Assembly: GCA_001414345.1 (NCBI GenBank)
Contig: LLCB01000041.1
Coordinates: forward strand, 62,001-126,000
Length of the DNA: 64,000 nt
Direction: 5' to 3'
Source of the DNA: Hymenoscyphus infarciens
Taxonomy: Eukaryota; Ascomycota; Leotiomycetes; Helotiales; Helotiaceae
Part shown: in pieces, positions 38,361-49,329 of the stretch
Layout: each line of letters begins with the position of its first letter
Numbering within the stretch: position 1 is the first letter of the stretch
Notes under the pieces: model-generated
What the model was told of the DNA's origin: nothing
Database searches by the model: none
Seen by the model: only the letters and a program-made list of their open reading frames with translations
Made by a program: the position numbers and the translations under genes

Positions 38361-38860
38361 AGACTTGGGCACTGATACTATCGATAAAATATCAGGGGGG
38401 TACCTAACGATTATTGTGTTGAGTAAAAGTATACTAATGATATATCAGTTATTAATAATATATTAATATCTATTAATATATTAGGTTATATGCTCGTAAA
38501 ATAGTTATTCTAGGCGAATAGCTAATAAGCTCTACTTTAAGCAAAGTCACATGCTTTTCTATTAATATAATAATATAATATAAGTAAGTGTTTAGCTCTC
38601 TCAAAGTAATTAATCTAGATTTATTAATATAGTACTTATATAAAACAAAACTAGCTTTAAGAAAAAAGAGTAAATTATATTATATAATTTCTATTTACTA
38701 TATAGAACTACTAACTTAAAAAAGCCGATATATATCGATAATCGTCTCTTTTTTGCTAACGATATATCGCGCTAATCCTATTAGAGCAAAAAAGTATTGA
38801 TTTATATCGAGAGCCGATTATCGATAATTTATCGATATAAAAGTATCGGTGCCCAAGTCT
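38361..38860. mobile_element. 500-bp AT-rich element with terminal inverted repeats
   Basis: Left end AGACTTGGGCACTGATAC (38,361-38,378) is the inverted complement of the right end GTATCGGTGCCCAAGTCT (38,843-38,860) with one mismatch. TATCGATAA-type inverted sequence extends the match inward. The interior is very AT-rich with no coding frame, as in a RIP-altered MITE or internally deleted DNA transposon. I could not fix a clear target-site duplication. Confidence 0.7.
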
Positions 38861-41800
38861 GAGTACAGCACACTTTTGACAATACAACTTCAAGTAACTA
38901 ACTCGACAAGAGCGGATACAATCTAGCTTCTTCAAGTGTCAAGAAAAATAATTCCCTTTGCAATTGTGTTTTTACACTTCACATATTCGCAATTGTCCCA
39001 AAAAGAAATTGAAACAATTCCAAGTAATTTCCCGAGATCAGATGAAATTCACCTTCTTCGATTGATATAACAAGCAAATAAGGTAAATAATGTATACAAA
39101 ATATTCTTATTACACATCGCACTTTTCTAATTCTCTCAACTCTCGTGGAAAAAAGACCATATATCAGGTGAAAACTCAAAATATGAAACTTACAAAAAGT
39201 GTTCCCCTGGTTATACAAGGGTTGTACAAAGCATTATTCAAACCCATTTAACAAAATCGAGAAATTCTTTCCCCCCCTTTCCATGTTATCCATCCTACAC
39301 AATTGCATGCTGGCGTTCATTGAGTTTGATCGTTTCCTGCCTGCGCAAGAGATGAGATGTGCTAAGAATTACAGTAGCATTAGCGGTTCCTTTCCCTCCA
39401 CACACTCGCCGCAACCTAGACACATATACCTTATCTTCAAATGTAAGTGGACAAGGAAGCAGCGCTTTAAACTCGTATGCAAGAGCCATGTACAAAGTAC
39501 CTAGGTACAAAGTCATTCAAGCCGGGGAAGGAACGACCTCTATACTCTCGACCTTGACATCGAGAAGCTGCCTTAAAAAGCTAAAAAGTCCCCAAGATAA
39601 TGGTTGAAAAATTGAACTTTGCTCTAAAGCTCAAACCCATTGGTCAAGGTCGTGCTAGAGAGAAGAGCCTCCTGGAAATCAGCACAACTCCCATCTCGTA
39701 GCATGTATGAGAAATTCAAGACGTGGAGAAGCGCATACAACGAGGTGGACGCAGAGCAATGCGCACTTCGAGGTTCAGCGAACAATTCTCCGACGTTTTG
39801 GTTTGGGGTAGCAGATCCCTGCTCCCCGTCGTTCAGCTACAATTTAAGGACCCTGCAGCACTGTTTTCTTAGCGCCAACGAAGCACTTGACCCAGCATGA
39901 CTGATGTGAAGCATCAGATGGAAGGAAAAAATTGAGCGGCATGGGGTAATTACACGGACTGATTAGAAGAAGCAGAAGCACGGCATGGAAAGGGACGATT
40001 GCACACCAAGACACCATGGAACCATCAATTAAATCAGAAATCATTTTATTACTACTTGGAGCCCTAGAGTAGGCTTGAGATTTGGTTCTGTCTTCAGCGT
40101 AGTGTTAGCGATGGTTCTTCTTACAACATCAAGTACAAAATAGTAAGAATGAAGAAGCTTAATCAGACATCCAAGGAAGATATAACCCTCACCGGCCACG
40201 GTCTAGGTTCTAAGTAATTTGGGCCTCGAGTGAAAACTGCGAATGTGGTATGTGTTTCATCATAAAAGCTGGGGAGGAAGAAAGTGAGACAAGTGTCGAC
40301 TAACCTTTTGAGGAGCTGCTGTGTGCCGTGTATGTTATTTGTTCGACTCGGTATGTAGCAATTGAGAAGCGCCCGCGATATGTTCGTTGGTTCAAGCGAT
40401 AGGGATCGCGGGGCAGTCGAGGGAAGGAACGACACGCCATGATAAGCGCGACCTTGCCCTACCCAAGCACGTTGCTTTGGCACATGGACCACGAGGGGGA
40501 GGATGCGACCTAGGAAATCTTTGCAAAACGTTAGCAATATGCGCGAAAGCGATGGCATCGAAGAACAAGTTGCATTTGATGTTTTCTCAGACAAAAGTAC
40601 TGGCAAGTAACAGGCAGACCACGGATGGAATGCCCGGACATCAGAAACTTCATCATGGACGATTAAGTAGGAGAAAGAAGTTGTGTCGGATTGTCATCAT
40701 CGAAAACGTGGTGCGCGAGGGCGCGGAAGATGGGACGAGATGAGAGACATACCACGAATAGCTGGGCGAAGCTATGAAGCTGCTTCGAAGCTGTTTGGAA
40801 CCCTATGGGAACATGTTGGTGGAGGTTGCAAAAGATGTTGAAAAAGATTTGAAGCTCTGGGGTTTGAAGGAAAAAATGTAAATATAGGCGGGGGGCCAGG
40901 TCTAATCTGTTTATGGATTAGCGTATACATCACGTGGAGTCACATGACGCGATCTCGGGACGGCTGAAGGTATGGCCGGGCCGCGGAAATCGCAGGATTC
41001 CCGCCTCGACTGATAGCAGGAGGTGGGAAACGGGGTAGTATGAGATAGTTTTGGGCATTCACAGCCCAGGTGTAGAGCTTTGCTACACGTGGGATCCAAC
41101 AATTGAAATCCAGGTGGTCCCCCTATTTTTCGGTGTATTTAGGCATAAGGGAAAGGCTAGTTGTCGTTGGTTTCAACGTACGAGTTTCCAAATCTCTGCA
41201 CAATGGATGCCGCCTTGACACCACCAACCAGCCGATACAGAAGTCCGAGTGAAAAGCGGCGAAGAGAATCTAGATGACAATATGTTTGCCCTTCCAGACA
41301 TGGTACCTAGGTAATAACGCAGGAACCCCTTTGACCTCGGTACAATCTAGGTATGAGGACTAATGAGGCAATTCACCGACGTAGTTGAACCAAATTGCGA
41401 ATCGCTACTAAAACTTAGCGATGGAGAAGAAGAAGATAGGTAGCTTCAGGTTGACGAAACATCATTCATTGCAGACAGAAAATCAACTACGTCTATGATC
41501 TATCGATGATGCAGTTTGACTAATGGCCGCTTTAAAGGTAGGTCGCGTAAAGATGGCGGCCGCTCGAGACCTCCAGCCACCCCCCCCCCATTTCCCCCCC
41601 ATTTCCTCCTCAACTCGCTTTCTAGCTGCTACTCGTAGTCCAAAGCCCTCATATTCCTCAAATCCCTCCCTCCCTTACTCATCTCCTATACATCCCCTAC
41701 CCCCTACACACTTCGAGGGTGATCAGTCCTAATACCCCCCTATAAGTTTATTCCGCGCTATTTATTTAAGCTCACCTACAATAACTCTCTCCCTCTCGAG

Positions 41801-42649
41801 CCTAGAGCCTAGAGCCTAGAGCCTATCTTTCCCCCGATTTGTTCGCACGGGCTTCTCTTCTCCCATCACCCAACATTCACCTCTTCACCTCTCCCTCTCC
41901 CTCTTCAGACAAATCCGCCTTCGCTTCCGCTTTCGCTTCTCTCCTGGCTCGGCTCCAGAGTTGAGTTGTCTCTCGTTCATGTTCGCTCCAGATCTTCTTG
42001 CATCGTGACCAGACCAGACCAGACCAGACCAGGGCTCCTCGAACAGACGACGCGCCGCCAGCGCTCCCACCAAATCTCCCTTCTACGAACAGAACACGAC
42101 ACCGCCCTAGGGACATCCAACGAACGACAACTACATGCGCTCCCCGGAACACGCCTTTGCCTTTTGTTGACGTGGTGCCCACCATCACTTCTTCGCTCTG
42201 GGAGACTTTGCGACACCCTTTCCCACCCACCACTTTGCGCGATTTCAACTCAATCAGACGGTCTGGTCGCACTCGCACTCGCGCCTAATACCGAACGCAC
42301 CGGCGCTCAACCCGTGGGCATTACACGAATCGCTTTGCTATTGCGACCGCGAGAAAGAGGGCTCTAATAAGAAGACGAATATTCCACGCGCGGGATTGAG
42401 CCGGCGGCCTTGGGGTTACAACAAGGAATCTTCGCGAACGACCTCACACATAGTCTTTTTGAGAAGAGACGGAGATATTTGTGCTACTCCTCCTAGTAAT
42501 AGGATCAGAGATCCGAACAGCACGCCCGCACACAAAATATCAAGAGCTGTCTTGAACCGGCTGGAGGAGAACTCCGTTCGTAGGCGCATGTGTGGTGTAG
42601 GATTGGCGATCGTCGGTTTCCACGTCGTGGAGAGTCGACCTTCAACAAC
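38861..42649. other. Long gap before ptaB, no convincing gene
   Basis: 3.8 kb with only short frames (for example 39,640-39,900; 40,163-40,606 minus; 40,387-40,743), none with a family motif. From about 41,750 the DNA is CT-rich and likely forms the ptaB promoter and long 5' leader, including a CCAGA repeat at 42,008-42,033. A non-coding transcript cannot be excluded. Confidence 0.45.
42008..42033 (+). promoter_or_regulatory. CCAGA pentamer tract in the ptaB upstream/leader region
   Basis: Five tandem CCAGA units on the ptaB sense strand, about 620 bp before the start codon. Matches the sense-strand tract upstream of pkc1. Function is inferred only. Confidence 0.35.
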
Positions 42650-45045
42650 ATGATGACGAGTCTAAACCAAGCCTACTCACCACACGGGGGGATCCAGCAT
42701 CCAGGAGTCCCTCAAGGTCATCCCATGGGAGGGCCTCATCCTCAAGGCCAGCCAGGTATGCCGCAACAAATGCACATGGGAGTGTCCGGCCCAGGAGGAC
42801 CTCAAGTAAGCCAGGCAGGAGCCTTGATGGGTGGCATGCCTGGAGCCGGGGGCCCAAGTGCGCATGCACTACAACATCTCAACCCAAATGCTGCACAACA
42901 ACAAGCGCAAATGATCCAGCAACAGCAGGCCATGGCTTGTAAGTCTCAACCTTTTTTCCCCGCCTTCCCTGCAATCATCGCTGCCTACCCGAGTGCTGAC
43001 ATGCCGCCGTATCTAGTCCAGCAGCAGAACCCCCAGTTTCAATTGCAACAACAGCAACAGCATATGATTCAGCAACAGCAACGCGCCCGGCAGATGATGA
43101 TGCAGCAACATTATAGTGGTGGAATGCCGAACCAGCAGTTATCCCAAGCGCAATATCAGGCCATGCAAAGAGCAAATCCTGGCATGGCACGACCGGTCAA
43201 TCTGCCCCAGCATCTTCAACAAGCCCAGGCTGGACTACAAGCTCAGCATACCTTGGAGCAACAGCAGCAAGCTCAACATCAGGTGTGTGGTATTCTCGGC
43301 GATTTTTCCTTCTTTCCAACCCCACTCCCATCTCAAGTCTCGTGCTAACGGCTTCTAGCACCAACAACAACTTATTGCTCAGCAGATGGCCATGCAACAG
43401 CAAGCAGCTCAAAACGCACAAGGAGGAGGTAATCCAGGTCAACCAAACCCGATGAATGCGCAACAAATGCATAACTTACAACAAGCCCAATTACAACAAC
43501 ACCAACAAGCTCAAGCCCAACAGCAAGCCCAGCAACAGGCTCAGCAGCAACAGCAGCAACAATCTGCCGCTGCTTCGCAGCAGAACCTCCCTGCACAATC
43601 ACAACCTCAGCCCCAACCTCAACCACAGCCCAATCCTCAAGGCCAAACCCCACAGTCCCAACAAATCCAACCGCCAAACCCTCTCCAACAGCAGCAGGCT
43701 CAAGCAGCCATGATGGTAAGGCAACAGGCACACGCGCAGGCACAACAAAATGGCGAGAAGATGCGGGGCCAATGCCTGATGAAGTTGATGCAATTCGCCG
43801 ACCATCTTAGCAATTTCCCATCGGCTTCGAAACCACTACAAACATATATTGCAAATGGTGCTGAAAAACTGGTGGCTCTGGGTCTGAAACAGCGAGATGA
43901 TTTAAGTTATTGGTCAAACTTTGTTCAACAGTTCTTTTCCAATAAAGGGGTCTTACGGCAGACACTTTGGGATGCAGTTCAAAATCCAGAAGGAAACAAG
44001 GAGTTTGAGATTACGTTTCCCGCCCTTGCGAGATATTTCCACACCCACTTCGAGAGCGGTATCCATACAATGCAACTCATTACGGAGAGAGGGACCGAAA
44101 AAGATTTGCCAAATGGTGGCTATTTTGTTGAATGTGGAAAGTCTAGTTTTGTCTATTGGTTTGACAATTCGGCACAAGTAAGTTTTCAATTTCTTGGCCT
44201 GATCCCATACTAATCTTCCTAGTTGGTTGCGACTGGCGCGCTGCGTGCCCATTTTGACTCGGAACATAAAATTGAGCTACTTGAGTTTGTAACGACCAGC
44301 CATGAGGAATATTTACCTCGGTCTCGACTTATCGAGGCTGCCAGACCCCTGCATGAATGGGGTAAGGAATGGCACAAGGTTAATGCCCCACAGGAAGGAA
44401 AGCAATCGCCTGAATTGAACAAGAAGAAGCCCAAGCCCATGAAATCACCTCCACAACCTCCACCCGATATTGACATTCCCGAGTCCAAACTCAAGAAGGA
44501 CATGGGAATCCCGCCCAACGTTTTTCGATTCCTTGAGGTAGGTCCACCCTAAACCTTGAGACATTTCAGCTAACACATCATAGCTTGCGGAAGTCATGGG
44601 ACAAATGACTCCCTTGTTTGGATACTCTCATCAAAATTCCTCCCTCGCGCCATACGCTGCTCTTGACCAGTATGTGGCTACGGTCGCTGTAAACATGCCA
44701 AACAACCCCGGTCAACAGCAGAATCCCTCTGGTCCACGAACTCCTGGCATGGCCCAATTCCCAATGGGTGCCTCACCCGCAGCTGCTCATCTTCAGCTTC
44801 CGGATGGTTCACCTCATATTGGTGGTAGCCCAGCTCAGGCGCCTGGCATGCAACTACAACAGAGTCAACATGGTACGAGTTCCAGTGGCCCCAGCGCAAA
44901 CACAAGTCCCAATGCGAGCAATAAACGTCGGAGGCCTAGCGCCGTAAAGACGGAAGATGAGGCCCAAGCTAATGGGACTCAATCAAAGACCGCCGTTAGA
45001 CCGAGTCCAAGAATAACGAAGAGACAGAAGCCTAATGCGCCCTAA
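42650..45045 (+). CDS. ptaB: PtaB-like LIM-domain-binding transcriptional regulator (Ldb1/Seuss type)
   Basis: Five exons: 42650-42938, 43017-43282, 43359-44177, 44223-44537 and 44584-45045, giving 716 residues. The start is the ATG at 42,650 (MMTSLNQAY); an in-frame ATG 60 bp upstream (42,590) is possible but adds an unrelated basic stretch. The first 315 residues are Gln-, Pro- and Gly-rich. The LIM-binding domain follows (about 318-500): CLMKLMQFADHLSNF, DLSYWSNFVQQFF, LARYFHTHFESGI, and the next exon's LVATGALRAHFDSEHKIELLEF. The C-terminal part is Pro/Ser-rich with the basic patch SNKRRRPSAVKTE and RPSPRITKRQKP, likely nuclear localisation. Aspergillus PtaB works with SomA/Flo8 below PKA in adhesion, biofilm formation and conidiation; the role here follows from that family. 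Confidence 0.9.
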
Positions 45046-46184
45046 TACCTGGATTGAGCTTCCAAAGGTTCACGCGATGGCCTCATGGTGGGGCTCGCCC
45101 TCACTATCTGTCCATCTCTCACACTCGGCATCATGCACAGCTCATGCTATGAACGTTTTCGCGATTTTACCGAATCCCATTCGAGCCACGGCCACCCACC
45201 AAATATTACATTACCCATCCCACCAGTGGTTATTCTCCGCGCGGCGCATATACTAACTGGGTCCAATCAAATCAATTCTTGTGTTAATTTTCTCTCGGCC
45301 ACTCAATTTAGCGAAAATGGAGTGATAACTCCTTGTACCATATGCCTTTTGTTTTAAACCCCTTCAGTCTTAGGGAGGGGGTTTTTGTCGTTATATTGTT
45401 TTTAAGTTTTTCACAAAGACGGAGTTGGGAAATTCGTTTCTGTTTATTTGTTTTTTGGTGTGGCCTCGGGATAAGTTCTTGTCTTTTTTTGTTTATATAA
45501 TGCCTTTTTTGCTATACCCGGGAATCTTAACTGGAGGTGTGGGTGTTTTTTTTTTCCAAAAATTAGGCGGAGATCATGGTTGTGGAGCGAAGCGTTGGGT
45601 GTTCAGAAGGAGGGTGGGCTGGGCGGGGGGATAGTTTTGGAAATTGGTTTTCCGGAATATTTTTCAAAAAAGGGGGGTAGGCAGTTCGGTGGTTGATGGG
45701 TAGATTGAGTTGTGGGTGAATATAAAAAAAGTTGTGACCATGTATAGGTTCTTTTCTTGGCTGTTGATGAATCGTGGTTTTTGAGATGACATTTGAGCTT
45801 TGTGATTTTTGATGAGGTGTATGGTGGTGGGAGGTGTTCCTCGACGTTGCTTGTGTGGAAGGATGCCAGTCTTGCTGTTTTGTTGTGTCAATTTTTCAGG
45901 AAAGAAAATGGTTGTGTCTCGATCCAGTTCTACTCACGAAAACGCCCTTTGCTTGAAGAACCAAGTACTTGGGTAAGTCAATTAGCAAAGTAAGGACTGC
46001 TTTGTTTACTCGGAGCCTAGAATGATAATTCCAATTCCAATTCAAACCTTCCTCATCACCGCGCATCATACTGACCAAACCATTACTTGAGCTCTGGGTC
46101 TCTAGTTAACGCCTTCATTGTTGTAGACCGTCGGGTTCACTAGCAACCATGGATTGGACACATCTTGGAGACGGGGGACCCGCG

Positions 46185-46384
46185 GCACCAGGGGATGCAG
46201 GAATTCGTGACTGGCGAATAGTTGACCAACTCTCTACTATTCCTTCTATTGTTTATCTAAAACTTGATAAATCGATTCTAATATTCTAAAAGGCTTAAAT
46301 AATTAAGATTTTAAGAAGTTAGAACAATTGTAGAAGTGTAAGTACTTCGAGAATACAGTCACGAATTCCTGCACCCCCTGGTGG
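46185..46384. repeat. About 200-bp inverted-repeat element (MITE-like)
   Basis: The left arm GGCACCAGGGGATGCAGGAA continues as TTCGTGACTG. It reappears inverted on the right as CAGTCACGAA then TTCCTGCACCCCCTGGTG: about 28 bp with two mismatches, around an AT-rich 140-bp loop. No coding capacity. No clear target duplication seen. Confidence 0.65.
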
Positions 46385-47100
46385 CAGAGTGAGCGGAGTG
46401 AGGGCTTCCACACTGAGTACATTGAACCGATATACGTCGCGGTATGTTGTGCGTGCTTGACAAGGATGACTATATGAATATGTGCCTTTAAATTGGAAGG
46501 GAAAAGTGCCTTTTCGTTTCTACGTTTTTCTCTCGGGGTGTGTGTGGGTGTGTGGGTGTGCTCTGGATGCGGAAATCTTCTCAACTAATAGCTATAATTT
46601 CATAAGCGTATGTCGTATGCTCTGACGGAATGACCGAGCTTCTGAGGTGGTTGGTAGAATGAGCGAAGAGGCTTCAAAGAAGAGGTTCTCAAGTCGCACC
46701 CGGGAGATCATCCGATTCTTAACGAATGCCTGGCTGCCGACAATTGACTTCCAATATATATACGTTGTCTCTGGAGTAGAGAAATCTTTATACAGAAAAA
46801 AAGCTGCTCCTCACTTTTGCTCCCAAGGACCTGTGTTTCTTTCAGCAATGGAGTGAGGGTTTGTTTCAAGGCACGATGAGCTTCCTTCATCAAACAGTAA
46901 GTAAGCTTCCGGTTGCCTGATCATTAAACTTTCTCTGTGACTGATGGAAGCATAAACCCACTCGACAGTGGTTGAACTTTCGACAGTGACTCACTTGCGA
47001 GGTTTAACCGTGCATAGCATAGACCGTCAGAAGAGGACAAGAGGCGTGTAGGAAGCAGGATTTTTTTCTTCGGCTTCAAGCTCGCACGAGTTTGGAGTGT

Positions 47101-47122
47101 GTATGTATGTATGTATGTATGT
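47101..47122. repeat. (TATG)n microsatellite
   Basis: Five TATG units directly visible. Confidence 0.9.
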
Positions 47123-48641
47123 CTGCAACCTCCCTTTAAGTTCCCTGATGTTTCCTTCTCATAACTTCTGTGGGTTTTCTCTCTGAACTTCGACTCCGTT
47201 GTTTTCTAGTTGTAGAAAGCGGAGAGGGTTATTTGAGTCTACCTATTCTCGGCTCTCGAATTGTCTACCCTGCTTTGAGGAATTTGCTTTCTTGTGCTAT
47301 ACCTTCTTCCCTAGATGAACATGAAGTTGTTGGCTTAGAGTTAAATTTAACCACGTGCTGTTTTTTTTTTTTGTGTTTGTTTAATGGAACTGAAGACATT
47401 TGCACTGAGAAACTCCCGGGGGGGGAGGCTGTCAAAAGGTTGTCTCTCTACCTCTTAACCATCTGGGCGCCTAGATCCTTATTTATAACAGACAGTAGGA
47501 ATAAATCAATAAAGATCCGGAAGACGGGAAAGTTGATTTGTATTCTCTTGCAACCCAGAGACACTGAAACTGGACACTTGCTCGTGGAATTTTTTGGCAA
47601 GATACTCAAGAGAGAAGGGAAAGATGCACGCTCCACAGTGACGCCCTTTACGCCCCTCTACTCCCATGTCACCCTCTCTATCTCATTCTTCTCTATCCCA
47701 TCCTTCTCTTTCCCATTAAATGCCAAAAGTATCTTTCTTTTACAGGCGAAAAGAAATCTTTTATCGAATGGGAGACTTTCAATCCCTGAACAGGGGTTTT
47801 GACGTCTATAATGTAGTGGAATGCAATGCTGTAGGTACTTTCGGTGTCAAGGTTACTTAACGTCCACCTCGTGGTGAAAAAATTACAGATTGACAAGAGC
47901 AGAAGACGTGAATCGAGTCGCTTGGTAAGTAGCTCGACTCAAATAAGGTCGATGATGAGGATGAGGATGCCTCTATCTCTCACCGAAAAAAAAATAGTTG
48001 AATACTTTGTTTGGCGAGGTTGAAGTGACGGATAGAGAATCTGATTCTTAGCGCTGCGCAAGATTTAATATGCTTCCTGAATAGCGGAGAAGGGGAATAG
48101 CGTACTTTCATCTCCCCGTTTTGGTTCTTTTGTCATGCGTGCTGCGAGTATTACTTTATTTTATCAGCGATTCAGTGCATTGTCGTGCGGTTAGCGAGAG
48201 TTTCCAATCAACACACTAATTTGAAAGTTATATGAGCTCCTTGGTTACTGGCTTAGTTGTATTCTCAAAGATGACTTCTTGGAGAATATATTTGGTTTAT
48301 GGCGGGGAATTTGGGGGGGTTAAAGTCCCGGGTTAGTTATTTTTGCTTCAAACTTTCCTGGATTCAACAGAAGCTCTCATGCCCCCCCTCGTCTAGACTG
48401 CGCGGTGCCAAAACAGGAGGTCGGATTGGTGGGTTGTGGAAAGAGATACCTTGGAGCTAGTTATTTTCAACACAGAAGAAGTTGGTATTTAGAAAGCTTC
48501 ACCCCATCTTAGCATCCTACCATACACCCCAATCAAACTCTGAGTGTGCCGTTCCATCTAAAGAAGGAGTTCTTGGATCTTTTGACTCTGGTTGGAGAAT
48601 GATTGTAATAACCCGAGACCTTTTTGGCTTTCTTATTTGAA

Positions 48642-48659
48642 GGGGGGGGGGGGGGGGGG
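48642..48659. repeat. Poly-G tract (18 nt)
   Basis: Uninterrupted G run; the third long G/C homopolymer in the window. Confidence 0.9.
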
Positions 48660-48918
48660 TTCAGAAGACAGGCTGTCTCGCTTAATTATTCATGTAAAAG
48701 GCAAAAGCTAAGAGAATATTGCGTTGTTCCAGAGTGAAATGCATCTATACGCTTCGATGAAGTAGGTGGCAGGTATTTATGTTTGCAGCTTGCAGCGAAA
48801 TCCATTGTAGATTTTGCTTTCGGGGTCTTTTGTATGCTATAAGGCGCTTCCTTCACTTGTTGATGTTGGTCTAGTTCTCATCTTCAAATTTGATCAAGTG
48901 AGTCTATTCTAGCACCCC

Positions 48919-48953
48919 CTCCAAGCTCCAAGCTCCAAGCTCCAAGCTCCAAG
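48919..48953. repeat. (CTCCAAG)n heptamer minisatellite
   Basis: About five perfect tandem copies of CTCCAAG. Confidence 0.9.
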
Positions 48954-49329
48954 TTGTAGCTTGTTTGGAAATCACATATTTTTGGTACTGGCCTTCTACC
49001 AAAAGTCACTTTTGAAGCTGAAAACTCGATAGCAACGCCGTCAATGAAAAGAAAGAAATATTTCCATTCAGATTATTGTTCAGCCTGATTAAATCCTAGA
49101 TAACCTTGCGCCGATATTTTCGAGCTTGTTTTTACCCTTGAAACGCACCCGAAAGCATGATACTATGAAGAAGAAAGATGACGTTCCACAGAAAATTTGT
49201 ACTCTACCCTCCGATTCAAACATGGTACCTCTTTCATTCATTCCCCGCATGCCGTCCCATTTCAACCATTTGTGCCATCCCTATTCTGCCACTCCCTTCT
49301 TGATCGACAAGAGTATATGGATCCGGAAT

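Larger units (their letters stand above)
45046..49329. other. 4.3-kb gap with repeats, no convincing gene
   Basis: The ptaB 3' UTR side, then sequence with no recognised coding region. The longest frame (47,170-47,802 plus, 210 codons) has irregular composition, no motif and no orthologue I know. The gap holds an inverted-repeat element (46,185-46,384), (TATG)n at 47,101-47,122, an 18-G run at 48,642-48,659 and a (CTCCAAG)n minisatellite at 48,919-48,953. Confidence 0.45.

Noticed and set aside
40163..40743. Overlapping frames on both strands
   Set aside because: They overlap each other, lack motifs and show no intron structure.
41966..42367. ORFs on both strands upstream of ptaB
   Set aside because: They arise from CT-rich, repeat-containing leader DNA and run through the CCAGA array.
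47170..47802. 210-codon plus-strand frame as a gene
   Set aside because: Low-complexity and T/C-rich patches, no motif and no sensible start context; probably chance in a gene-poor gap.
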